19,980 nt of DNA. It comes from JADJQU01 sp035490315. Lineage in GTDB: Bacteria; Planctomycetota; UBA1135; GCA-002686595. A program made the position numbers and the translations under genes. The stretch spans positions 1 to 19,980 of the forward strand of contig DATHET010000158.1 of the NCBI GenBank assembly GCA_035490315.1, given 5' to 3'. The notes below the pieces were generated by a model. It was not told the origin of the DNA, ran no database searches, and worked only from the letters and a program-made list of their open reading frames with translations. Positions 8,488 through 16,028 of the stretch are shown here, in pieces (position 1 is the first letter of the stretch; every line of letters begins with the position of its first letter).

Positions 8488-9843
8488 ATGAGCCTCGTTT
8501 CGCGCGAGCAGGCGCTGGAGATTGCCGAAGGACTCGTGCGCGAGAGCACCGCGGACGAGACCGAGGTCACGTTCGAGCACGGCATCGAGCGCTTCGCGCG
8601 CTTCGCTTCCGGCGGTCCGACCCAGTCCGCGGATCGCGAGCGCTTCGAGCTCGCGGTGCGCGTGCGCCTCGACGGTCCTGGCGGCCTGCGCGAGTCGCGC
8701 GCGTCGGTCGCCGCGAATTCGATCGCCGAAGGCCGGCGAGCTCTCGAGCGCGCGATGCAGCTCGCGAGCTTCGCGCCGGCCAATCCCGAGCTGGTTCCCC
8801 TGGGCGGCTCGGTCGTCGTGCGCGACACGCTGGTCCACCCCGCGGTGCTCGCCCACAGTTTCGCGGACAAGTCGCGCGTCATTCTCACGGCGCTGAAAGC
8901 TTGTCAGATCGCGCAGCTCGAGCCCGCCGGCCTGATCCAATCCAGCGCCCTCGCCAAGGCGATCGTCAATTCGCGCGGTCGCGCCGTCTACGGCCAGACC
9001 GGCCGGCACGCTTTTTCGCTCTCGGCTTCGGGCGGGGGCGGCGCGGGAACGGCTCAGGCCTCTGGCGCGGAGCCCGGAATCGTCGACCACCGGGAGGTCA
9101 TGCTCCGCGCGATCGACAAGGCCTCGCGCAGTCGCGATCCGGTGGCGCTCGCGCCCGGCGAATACTGCGTGCTGCTCGAACCGCTGGCGGTCAGCGCAAT
9201 TCTCTTGTTCGCGGCCTACCAGGGCTTTGGCGCGCGCGAGGTCGAGGAGCAGAGCTCCTTCCTCTGCGGCCGCGAAGGCACGCAGGTCTGGCCCGAGAGT
9301 CTGTCGATCGCCGACGATCCCACGAATCCGCTGATGCCGGCCCTGGCCTTCGATGGCGAAGGAACGCCCAAGCAGCGCATGGTGCTCGTCGATCGCGGCC
9401 GTCTGGGCAAGCCCGTGACCGATCGCCACTTCGCCGCGAAGCGCGGCGAGACTTCCAGCGGCCATGCCCAGGCCCAGCCGTCCAACGCGGGGCCTTCACC
9501 GCAGAACATGGTGGTTGCCGCAGGCGATCAGACGTATCGAAGCTTGCTCGGCGGCATCGAGCGCGGTCTGCTGATCAGCCAGTTCCACTACACCAATGCG
9601 ATCGACCCCAAGGAACTCCTGCTGACCGGCATGACGCGCAACGGAACTTTCTGGATCGAGGACGGAGTGGTCCGACACCCCGTGAAGAATCTGCGTTTCA
9701 CGCAATCGCTCGTCGAAGCCCTCGCGGGTCTCAGCGGCGTGGGCAGCGAGTCCGCGGTGGCCGGCGCCTTGTTCGATGGCGAGATCGTCGCGCCTTCGCT
9801 GCGCCTGGAACGTTTCCGATTCACCTCCGCGACCGATTTCTGA
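8488..9843 (+). CDS. pmbA: TldE/PmbA-type metalloprotease partner subunit
   Basis: A 451-aa TldD/PmbA-family protein. In studied bacteria TldD and TldE (PmbA) form a heterodimeric protease that trims unfolded or modified peptides; TldE lacks the metal site and helps form the substrate channel. Consistent with that, this copy has no HExxxH motif. Family features are the N-terminal region with repeated ERF...VRVRLDG and RESRAS strands, the C-terminal RSLLGGIERGLLIS, then YTNAIDPKELLLTGMTRNGTFWIEDG, PVKNLRFTQS, and the end FRFTSATDF. The ATG at 8488 lies 14 nt after the leuS stop without a clear ribosome binding site. The tldD-type partner starts 5 nt later, so both subunits are made together. 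The cognate substrate is not evident nearby. Confidence 0.88.
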   Translation: MSLVSREQALEIAEGLVRESTADETEVTFEHGIERFARFASGGPTQSADRERFELAVRVRLDGPGGLRESRASVAANSIAEGRRALERAMQLASFAPANPELVPLGGSVVVRDTLVHPAVLAHSFADKSRVILTALKACQIAQLEPAGLIQSSALAKAIVNSRGRAVYGQTGRHAFSLSASGGGGAGTAQASGAEPGIVDHREVMLRAIDKASRSRDPVALAPGEYCVLLEPLAVSAILLFAAYQGFGAREVEEQSSFLCGREGTQVWPESLSIADDPTNPLMPALAFDGEGTPKQRMVLVDRGRLGKPVTDRHFAAKRGETSSGHAQAQPSNAGPSPQNMVVAAGDQTYRSLLGGIERGLLISQFHYTNAIDPKELLLTGMTRNGTFWIEDGVVRHPVKNLRFTQSLVEALAGLSGVGSESAVAGALFDGEIVAPSLRLERFRFTSATDF

Positions 9844-9848
9844 GATCC

Positions 9849-11297
9849 ATGAACCAGCTGGCCAAGCTCGCGGTCGACACGGCTATGCGCGAAGGCGCGA
9901 GCTTCGCGGACGCGCGCGTCGAGCGTATTTCGGTCGAGGACCTGCTGGTGCGCAACGGCGAGCTCGCCCTGTCGAACGCGCGCGAAGAATTCGGCCTGGG
10001 GATCTCGGCGCATGTCGCGGGAGCGGTGGGATTCGCTGCCTTGCCGCTGACGGGTTCGGACGACGATCAGCGGGCGATCGCCGCGGCCACGCGCGCCGTC
10101 GCCAGCGCGCGCGAGCTCGCCAAGGCGATGCAGAGCCCGCTCGAATACGCTCGCGAGCCCGGTCACCGCGGCGAATTCCGCACGCCGCTTTCGATCGATC
10201 CCTTCAACGTGCCGCTGCGCGAGCGCATCGAGCTCCTGCGCGCGGCGGAGCAGAGCTTGACGGGCCGTCCGGAAGTCGTCGTGCGCGAAGCGGCCCTGTC
10301 GCTGCGGCGCGAGGAGCGCTGGCATGTCTCCAGCGACGGGCTCGACGTGCACCAGGTCCTGACGCGCACCGGCGCGGGGCTTGCCGCGACCGCGATCGAC
10401 GCCGGCCAGTGCGAGCGGCGTAGCTATCCCGCTTCCTTCGGCGGCGACTTCGCGGGCCGCGGCTACGAGCATGTGCTCGAGATGGAGCTCGCGAGCCACG
10501 GCGAACGCGTGCGCGACGAAGCGATCGCCCTGTGCCGCGCGCCCGCCTGCCCGGCCGGCCAGCGCGACCTGATCCTGATGGGCAACCAGTTGATGCTGCA
10601 GATCCACGAGTCGGTGGGGCACCCGACCGAGCTCGACCGCGCCCTGGGCGCCGAGCGCGATCTCGCCGGCGGTTCCTTCGCCCAGCCCGCGATGCTGCGC
10701 GATCTGCAATACGGCTCGGAGCTGGTCGACCTCGTCGCCGATTCGACGGCGGTGGGGGGCCTGGACACGCGCGGCTGGGACGACGAAGGCGTCGCTTCCG
10801 GGCGCTGGCCGATCGTCGAGCGCGGCCGCTTCTCCGGCTTCCACACCAGCCGCGCCTGGGCCGCGCGCATCGGCGAGGCCGCGAGCCGCGGCGCTGCCCG
10901 CGCGGAGAGCTGGTTCCATCCCGCGATCGTGCGCATCACGAATCTTTCGTTGATGCCGGGCACCTGGAAGCTCGAGGCCTTGATCGCCGACACCGAGGAC
11001 GCCGTGCTCTGCGACACGGTCAAGACCTGGTCGATCGACCAGCAGCGCGTCAACTTCCAGTTCACGACTGAGCTGGGCTGGGAGATCAAGCACGGCGTGC
11101 GCACTCGGTTGTTGCGCAGCCCGACCTACCAGGGCCGCACCGTCGATTTCTGGAATTCCTGCGACGCGGTGTGCGACGCGAGCCACTGGCGCCTGTGGGG
11201 CGTGCCCAACTGCGGCAAGGGCAACCCGATGCAGATCGCGGAGATGAGTCACGGCGCGGCGCCGGCGCGCTTCCGCAAAGTGAACTTCGTCGCGTGA
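9849..11297 (+). CDS. tldD: TldD-type zinc metalloprotease subunit
   Basis: A 482-aa catalytic partner of the preceding TldE/PmbA protein. The metal site is visible as HESVGH (residues 253-258, the HExxxH signature of TldD). A conserved Cys sits near the C-terminus in NCGKGNPMQ (Cys455), matching the third ligand region of the family. The N-terminal half has the usual domain with RNGELALSNAREEFGLGI. The start ATG at 9849 is 5 nt downstream of the pmbA stop. The gene ends with a GTGA overlap to the glycosyltransferase gene. TldD/E pairs process ribosomally made peptides such as microcin B17 and the CcdA antitoxin in E. coli; no peptide precursor is obvious here, so a general peptide-degrading role is the conservative call. 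Confidence 0.9.
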   Translation: MNQLAKLAVDTAMREGASFADARVERISVEDLLVRNGELALSNAREEFGLGISAHVAGAVGFAALPLTGSDDDQRAIAAATRAVASARELAKAMQSPLEYAREPGHRGEFRTPLSIDPFNVPLRERIELLRAAEQSLTGRPEVVVREAALSLRREERWHVSSDGLDVHQVLTRTGAGLAATAIDAGQCERRSYPASFGGDFAGRGYEHVLEMELASHGERVRDEAIALCRAPACPAGQRDLILMGNQLMLQIHESVGHPTELDRALGAERDLAGGSFAQPAMLRDLQYGSELVDLVADSTAVGGLDTRGWDDEGVASGRWPIVERGRFSGFHTSRAWAARIGEAASRGAARAESWFHPAIVRITNLSLMPGTWKLEALIADTEDAVLCDTVKTWSIDQQRVNFQFTTELGWEIKHGVRTRLLRSPTYQGRTVDFWNSCDAVCDASHWRLWGVPNCGKGNPMQIAEMSHGAAPARFRKVNFVA

Positions 11298-12598
11298 ACG
11301 GCGAACGGCCAGGTCCGGTCGCAGGAATGCGCGGACGCCGAGGTCTTTTCTGGCTGTTCCTCGCGGCCCTCGCGCTGCGCCTCGTCGCGCTCCTCGTGCT
11401 CGCGCCCCATCGGGCAGCGGATGGAAGGAGCGCCTGGGATTTTGGCCACGAGGCCGCCTGCCTCGGGCAGTCGATCTGGCTCGGGCACGGGCTCGCGGAT
11501 CCGTGGGCGCATGGAACCGGGCCGAGCGCCTGGCTCACGCCGCCCTATCCGGCCTTGATCGCGAGCTTGATGGCTGTGTTCGACGGGGTGAATCCGTCGA
11601 TGGCATTTTGTCTCTTCGCGCTTCAGGCGCTTGCCAGCGCGGCGACTTGCGTGGTGATCGTGCGCCTCGGAGCGAACCTGGGAGCTGCACGCGCAGGCTG
11701 GTGGGGCGGGATTTTCTTCGCGCTGTATCCGCCGAGCGTGTGGAACGCGATCAACGTGGTGTGGGACACGAGCTTCGTGGCTCTGGGGACCGTCGCGTGC
11801 CTGGCGGCTCTCACCCGACCGGGAGCCCTGGCGAAATCGAGCAGCGCGATCGGCCTCGGTCTCGCTTGGGGAGCCCTCGCGCTGCTCAACCCCGCGCCCC
11901 TGGCCCTGCTTCCAGCGGTGCTCGCGTACGTCGCACTCAGCCGCGGCGAGTGCCGCGCGCGCGCGCGGACGATCCTGCTGCTGCTCATCGGCATCTTCGC
12001 CGTGTGCGCGCCCTGGTCGATGCGCAACGCTCGCGTGCTCGGCACGCGCAATCTTCGGCCGAATTTCGGCGTCGAGCTGCGCGTCGGGAACAATCCGGAG
12101 TCCAACGGCCATCCGCAACCGTTCAAGTTCCATCCTTCGCACGTTCCCGAGGAGCTCGCGCTCTACAAGTCGCTGGGCGAGAAGGCCTACTCCGCGGATT
12201 GCATGGCGCGGGCCTTCGCGTGGATCCACGCCGAGCCTGCGCGCTTCCTTAAGCTGTGCCTGTGGCGTGTGCAGTACTTCTGGATCGGCGATCCGCCGAT
12301 CGTCGACCAGCGCACCAGCCAGAATGCGCGCTCGCCTTTCGATCCGCTCGCCTGGGCCAAATTCCTTTCGTTCGCGACGATCGGCGTCCTGGGCTGGATC
12401 GGCGCCTTGCGCTGGCGCGGCCCGCGGCGCGAGCGCGTCCTGCTCCTTGGATCGCTCGCCTGCTTCGGATTGGCGTACTATGTGACGCACGTGTCCGAGC
12501 GCTATCGTTTCCCGATCGATCCCTTGCTTGCCTTGCTGTCCGCCTCCCTGGTCCTCGCGCTGATCGCGAAGCGTCGCGCTGGGACGACCGCGACATGA
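11294..12598 (+). CDS. GT39/ArnT-like membrane glycosyltransferase
   Basis: A 434-aa polytopic protein with about 9-10 hydrophobic spans. It resembles the GT-C fold family of dolichyl/undecaprenyl-phosphate-sugar mannosyl- or aminoarabinose transferases (PMT/ArnT). The first extracytoplasmic loop carries acidic residues (Asp49, Glu53 in WDFGHEA) and then AWLTPPYPALIA, the place where GT-C enzymes keep their catalytic Asp/Glu and a P-P-x-Y-P motif. A soluble stretch near 250-330 (FGVELRVGNNPESNGHP, HPSHVPEE) is common in these proteins. It probably transfers a lipid-linked sugar to an envelope acceptor; donor and acceptor are unknown. The GTG at 11294 overlaps the tldD stop; an ATG at 11327 is an alternative. 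It overlaps the RNase gene by ATGA. Confidence 0.75.
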   Translation: MNGERPGPVAGMRGRRGLFWLFLAALALRLVALLVLAPHRAADGRSAWDFGHEAACLGQSIWLGHGLADPWAHGTGPSAWLTPPYPALIASLMAVFDGVNPSMAFCLFALQALASAATCVVIVRLGANLGAARAGWWGGIFFALYPPSVWNAINVVWDTSFVALGTVACLAALTRPGALAKSSSAIGLGLAWGALALLNPAPLALLPAVLAYVALSRGECRARARTILLLLIGIFAVCAPWSMRNARVLGTRNLRPNFGVELRVGNNPESNGHPQPFKFHPSHVPEELALYKSLGEKAYSADCMARAFAWIHAEPARFLKLCLWRVQYFWIGDPPIVDQRTSQNARSPFDPLAWAKFLSFATIGVLGWIGALRWRGPRRERVLLLGSLACFGLAYYVTHVSERYRFPIDPLLALLSASLVLALIAKRRAGTTAT

Positions 12599-14358
12599 GC
12601 GGCCCCGGCGACAAGCCGCTGAAGAACTTCCGCGACCTCGCTCGCGCGCGCGGCATCGAGCCCAAGCCGGCTGCTGCGCCGAAAGACGGCGAGCGCGGCT
12701 TCACTTTCGACGGCGCCGGTGATCCGGACCAGGCCTACGACGTCGAGGCCTTGAAGCACGGCACGGCGCGCGAGCGTATCGCGGCCCGGCCGCGGGCCTT
12801 CGGTCCGATGACCCACGGACCGGAGCGCTACCGCGAGGAAGATTCCGAGGAGATGCAGATCCTCGCTTCCTTCCGCATCCGCACGATTTTTCCGCGCGAC
12901 GTGCGCGACGAGGTCGCGAGCCTGCCGCGCGATCCGTCCGCGGCCGATATGAAAGACCGGCTCGATCTGCGCGACAAGGTCATTTTCACGATCGACGGCG
13001 ACGACGCGAAGGACTTCGACGACGCGATCTCGATCGAGGCCCTGCCCGGCGGCGCTTACCAGGTCGGCGTGCACATCGCCGACGTCGCGCACTACGTGCG
13101 GCCGGGCACGGCGCTCGACGCCGAAGCCCTGGCGCGCGGCACGAGCGTGTACGTCGCCGACCAGGTGGTTCCGATGCTGCCCGAGGAACTCTCGAACGGC
13201 CTGTGCTCGCTGGTCGAGCGCCGCGATCGATTGACGTACACCGTCCTGATGAGCTTCGACGCCGCCGGGAAGCGCACCGCGGCCAGCGTGCACAAGAGCG
13301 TAATTCACAGCCGCCGGCGCACGACCTACCGCGGCGTGCAGGAGCTTCTCGACAAGTCCGCGAGCGACGAAGCGCGCGGCCTCGAGGACCTGCGCGTCCC
13401 GCTCGAGCATTTCAAGCGCTGGACCCTCGTGCAGCAGAAGCTGCGCGACGCGAAGGGCTCGCTGCGCATGCCTTCGCGCGAGCGCAAGTTCATCTTCGAC
13501 GAGAAGCACGAGGTCGTGAAGGTCGTCGACTACCCGCGCTACTTCTCGATGACCTTGATCGAGGAGACCGCTCTCGCCGCCAACCAGGCCGTGGGTGATC
13601 TGTTCCGCGAGCGCGGCCTGCCGACGATCTACCGCGTGCACCCCGAGAAGAGTCCCGAGGAGATCGAAGCGGTCGCCAAGCAACTGGAAGAGCACGGCAT
13701 GCACGTGCCGACCAAGGAGCGCCTGACCGGCCGCGACATCGGACGCTTGATCCGCGCCGCGCGCAAGAAACCCAACGCCGAGGCCTTGATCCAGCGCATC
13801 CTCGGCCTGATCGAGCGCGCGGTGTACGAAGTCCACGACCATGAGGACGTCGCGACGCACTTCGGTCTGGCGCGCAAGGCGTATCTGCATTTCACGTCCC
13901 CGATCCGCCGCTATCCCGATCTCCTGGTGCACCGCTGGCTGTGGAGCGTCGAGAGCCGCGGGGACGAAGCGGCGGTCGAGCTCAAGGCCGATGCCCTGCT
14001 CGCCGACTTGAACGAGATCGCCAGCCACTGCTCGGCCCAGAGCGAGGTCGCGGAGATGTGCGAGACGGCGATCGGCGATCTCAAGGTGTGTCAGTTCATG
14101 CACCCGCACATCGGCGAGAAGCTCGACGCGAAAGTCGCGCGGGTCTCGCCGGCGGGTCTCGAGCTGTACTTGAGCGAGTTCAACGTCAACGGCTTCCTGC
14201 CGGCGAAGAAAATCGGGGATCGCGTCGAGGTCAGCGGAGCGACGATCAAAATCCGGCAGGGGAAGAAGTCGCTTTCGTTCACGGAGGGCTATCCGATCGC
14301 CGTGCGCCTGGTCGACGTCGATTTCCTGCGCTTGCAGTTGATGTTCGAGCTGGTTTGA
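12595..14358 (+). CDS. rnr: RNase II/RNase R-family exoribonuclease, short N-terminus
   Basis: A 587-aa 3'-to-5' exoribonuclease. The RNB catalytic centre is clear: IDGDDAKDFDDA places four acidic residues at 134, 140, 142 and 143, the same spacing as the catalytic Asp residues of E. coli RNase II. Later motifs are GVHIADVAHYV, LPEELSNGLCSL, YRVHPEKP-like and HFTSPIRRYPDLLVHR. A C-terminal S1-like RNA-binding domain occupies about 510-587. E. coli RNase R has over 800 residues with two cold-shock domains before the RNB; here only about 90 residues of low-complexity, charged sequence precede ILASFRIRTIFPRDV, so recognisable cold-shock domains are missing. Start (ATGA overlap) and stop (TGATG overlap) tie it to both neighbours. 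Confidence 0.9.
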   Translation: MSGPGDKPLKNFRDLARARGIEPKPAAAPKDGERGFTFDGAGDPDQAYDVEALKHGTARERIAARPRAFGPMTHGPERYREEDSEEMQILASFRIRTIFPRDVRDEVASLPRDPSAADMKDRLDLRDKVIFTIDGDDAKDFDDAISIEALPGGAYQVGVHIADVAHYVRPGTALDAEALARGTSVYVADQVVPMLPEELSNGLCSLVERRDRLTYTVLMSFDAAGKRTAASVHKSVIHSRRRTTYRGVQELLDKSASDEARGLEDLRVPLEHFKRWTLVQQKLRDAKGSLRMPSRERKFIFDEKHEVVKVVDYPRYFSMTLIEETALAANQAVGDLFRERGLPTIYRVHPEKSPEEIEAVAKQLEEHGMHVPTKERLTGRDIGRLIRAARKKPNAEALIQRILGLIERAVYEVHDHEDVATHFGLARKAYLHFTSPIRRYPDLLVHRWLWSVESRGDEAAVELKADALLADLNEIASHCSAQSEVAEMCETAIGDLKVCQFMHPHIGEKLDAKVARVSPAGLELYLSEFNVNGFLPAKKIGDRVEVSGATIKIRQGKKSLSFTEGYPIAVRLVDVDFLRLQLMFELV

Positions 14359-15149
14359 TGAGCGGAATGGAGCAGGCAGGACTCCTGGCGTTGCTGCTCC
14401 TCGCAGCCGCGTGCAGCAAGGAAGCGCCGCCCAAGCCGGTGGTTGTCGAAGCCGCCGCGGGCACTTCGGACCTGTCGCGCACCCTGGCGAGCTTCGAGGC
14501 CGTCGCTCCCGCGAAGGGAACGATCGAAGGCCTGGTCGTGTTCGACGGCGTTCCTCCCGACCGCGTACCGATCAACACCTCCGCCGAGGGCGGCTGCGGC
14601 CTCGATCCCAACGAGCCGGCGCTGACCGAAACCTGGGTGATCCACGAAGCTCGCTTCGCCAACGTCTTCGTGTGGCTCGACAATCCGCCCGCGCACGAGG
14701 CGCAAGTTCCATCCGAGGCCTTGGTGCTGCGCCAGCGCGGCTGCGTTTACCGCCCTCACGCCCTGGCCTTGCGCGTCGGACAGAAGCTCGAGATCACCAA
14801 CGAGGACCGCGCGCGGCACAACGTGCACGCCCTGCCGCGACGCAATGCGGACTTCAACATCAGCCAGGCCGAGGGCGCGCCGGCGATCGAAACCGTCTTC
14901 ACCACCGCGGAAAATCCCCTGCCGATCCTTTGCGATCTGCACCCGTGGATGAAAGCCTGGGTCGGCGTGTTCGATCATCCGTATTACGCCGTGACCGGCG
15001 CGGACGGGCGCTTCACGCTGGCGGGCCTGCCGCCCGGCGAATACCACCTGCACGCCTGGCACGAGGTGCTCGGGAAACTGACTGCAAGCGTCACCCTCGC
15101 TGGCGATGCCGGCGCGCGCATCTGCCTCACGTACAAGAAGAAGGAATAG
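14358..15149 (+). CDS. Cupredoxin-like lipoprotein
   Basis: A 263-aa lipoprotein: a short signal peptide with lipobox LAAAC (Cys19), then a Pro-rich linker. The middle of the protein (about 55-205) looks like a cupredoxin. It has RHNVH (His154 or His157) and CDLHPWM (Cys192, His195, Met198), the usual His + Cys-His-Met arrangement of a type 1 copper site. The last 55 residues (GADGRFTLAGLPPGEYHLHAWHE) form a carboxypeptidase-regulatory-like beta sandwich. Similar proteins are annotated as methylamine-utilisation or plastocyanin-like; electron transfer at the outer or inner membrane is the likely job. It overlaps the RNase stop by one base and is followed 4 nt later by a Urate_ox_N membrane protein. 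An ATG at 14367 is an alternative start. Confidence 0.78.
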   Translation: MSGMEQAGLLALLLLAAACSKEAPPKPVVVEAAAGTSDLSRTLASFEAVAPAKGTIEGLVVFDGVPPDRVPINTSAEGGCGLDPNEPALTETWVIHEARFANVFVWLDNPPAHEAQVPSEALVLRQRGCVYRPHALALRVGQKLEITNEDRARHNVHALPRRNADFNISQAEGAPAIETVFTTAENPLPILCDLHPWMKAWVGVFDHPYYAVTGADGRFTLAGLPPGEYHLHAWHEVLGKLTASVTLAGDAGARICLTYKKKE

Positions 15150-15153
15150 TCCC

Positions 15154-15996
15154 ATGCAGCACACTCCGCTCGTCTTCGCGTCCCTCGCGACACAGGTGCA
15201 GAACGGACTGGACTACGACCAGCTGGTCTACCGCTGGGTGCACCTGATCGCCGGCGTGGTCTGGCTGTCGATGCTGTATTCCTTCACGTTGATCCATGCC
15301 AACGCGGTCGCGGCGCTGGAAGCCGACGTGCGGCGCAAGGTCGTGCCCGAATACGTGCCGCGCACGATGTTCTGGTTCGCGTGGGGCTCGCTCCTGACCT
15401 GGCTCACCGGCATCGCGCTCCTGATGAAGCTGTACTACTCGTCGAAATCCTCGCCGATCATCTACGCCGCGACCAGCGAGCACGCGGGTGAGCACATGCC
15501 CTGGAGCCTGATCGGCCAGGCCTTCGGCGGCATGTTCCTGTTGTTCATCGTCTACGACGCGATCGCGCGCGCCACCGCGAAGTTTGCCGAGATCGGATAC
15601 CTCTTGTGGGCCGCGGTCGCCGTGGGCTACGGCTGCTACCTCGATTCGTACCTGCACATGTCCCACCGCGCGATCTTCATCCACATCGGCGGTCTGCTCG
15701 GCACGGCGATGGTCGCCAACGCCTGGAATACGATCGTCCCCTGTTTCCGCCGCATCGTCGCCGCGACGCGCGAAGGCAAGGCTCCGGATCCGAAAGACTT
15801 GGACCGCGCCGGAGTCCGCTCGCGGCACAACCTGTTCATGTCGACGCCGCTCTTGTTCCTGATGGTCGCGGTGCACCAGGAAAAGCTCCTGGGCTTCGAG
15901 CGCTGGCAGATCCCGATCGCGGGCGTGCTGGTCCTCGGCCTCGTGATCGGCTGGAGCCTGCGCAAGGCGGCGCCCAGCGTCGGCCGCGGTTCCTGA
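15154..15996 (+). CDS. Urate_ox_N (PuuD-like) multi-span membrane protein
   Basis: A 280-aa membrane protein with about seven hydrophobic segments (near 27-48, 73-93, 117-137, 147-165, 172-194, 229-243 and 252-270). The opening YRWVHLIAGVVWLSMLY, then FWFAWGS and GGLLGTAMVANAW, match the N-terminal domain of PuuD-type urate hydroxylases (PF06181). Several His lie in or next to spans (30, 48, 168, 171, 177, 225, 241), consistent with haem binding. Full PuuD proteins add a C-terminal cytochrome c domain with CxxCH; none is present here, so urate oxidation should not be assumed. An AAGGA at 15141-15145, 8 nt before the ATG, is one of the few good ribosome binding sites in the window. It is the last gene of the cluster; the adjacent cupredoxin may be its redox partner. 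Confidence 0.8.
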   Translation: MQHTPLVFASLATQVQNGLDYDQLVYRWVHLIAGVVWLSMLYSFTLIHANAVAALEADVRRKVVPEYVPRTMFWFAWGSLLTWLTGIALLMKLYYSSKSSPIIYAATSEHAGEHMPWSLIGQAFGGMFLLFIVYDAIARATAKFAEIGYLLWAAVAVGYGCYLDSYLHMSHRAIFIHIGGLLGTAMVANAWNTIVPCFRRIVAATREGKAPDPKDLDRAGVRSRHNLFMSTPLLFLMVAVHQEKLLGFERWQIPIAGVLVLGLVIGWSLRKAAPSVGRGS

Positions 15997-15998
15997 CG

Positions 15999-16028
15999 GT
16001 CAGCCTTACAGGCCTGACAGTGGGTTTT
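15999..16028 (+). terminator. Weak terminator candidate at the end of the plus-strand cluster
   Basis: GTCAG (15999-16003) can pair with CTGAC (16014-16018), with an inner CC/GG and a bulge. A TTTT run at 16025-16028 follows. An alternative short palindrome CTGACGGTCAG overlaps it. It sits between two convergent genes, where a terminator is expected, but the stem is short. Confidence 0.25.

Noticed and set aside
9588..11252. A 554-residue minus-strand open frame opposite tldD
   Set aside because: Antisense shadow in GC-rich DNA; the plus strand carries a clear TldD with its HExxxH motif.
12502..14109. A 535-residue minus-strand open frame opposite the RNase gene
   Set aside because: Low-complexity Arg/Ala/Val-rich shadow of the RNB gene with no domain signal.
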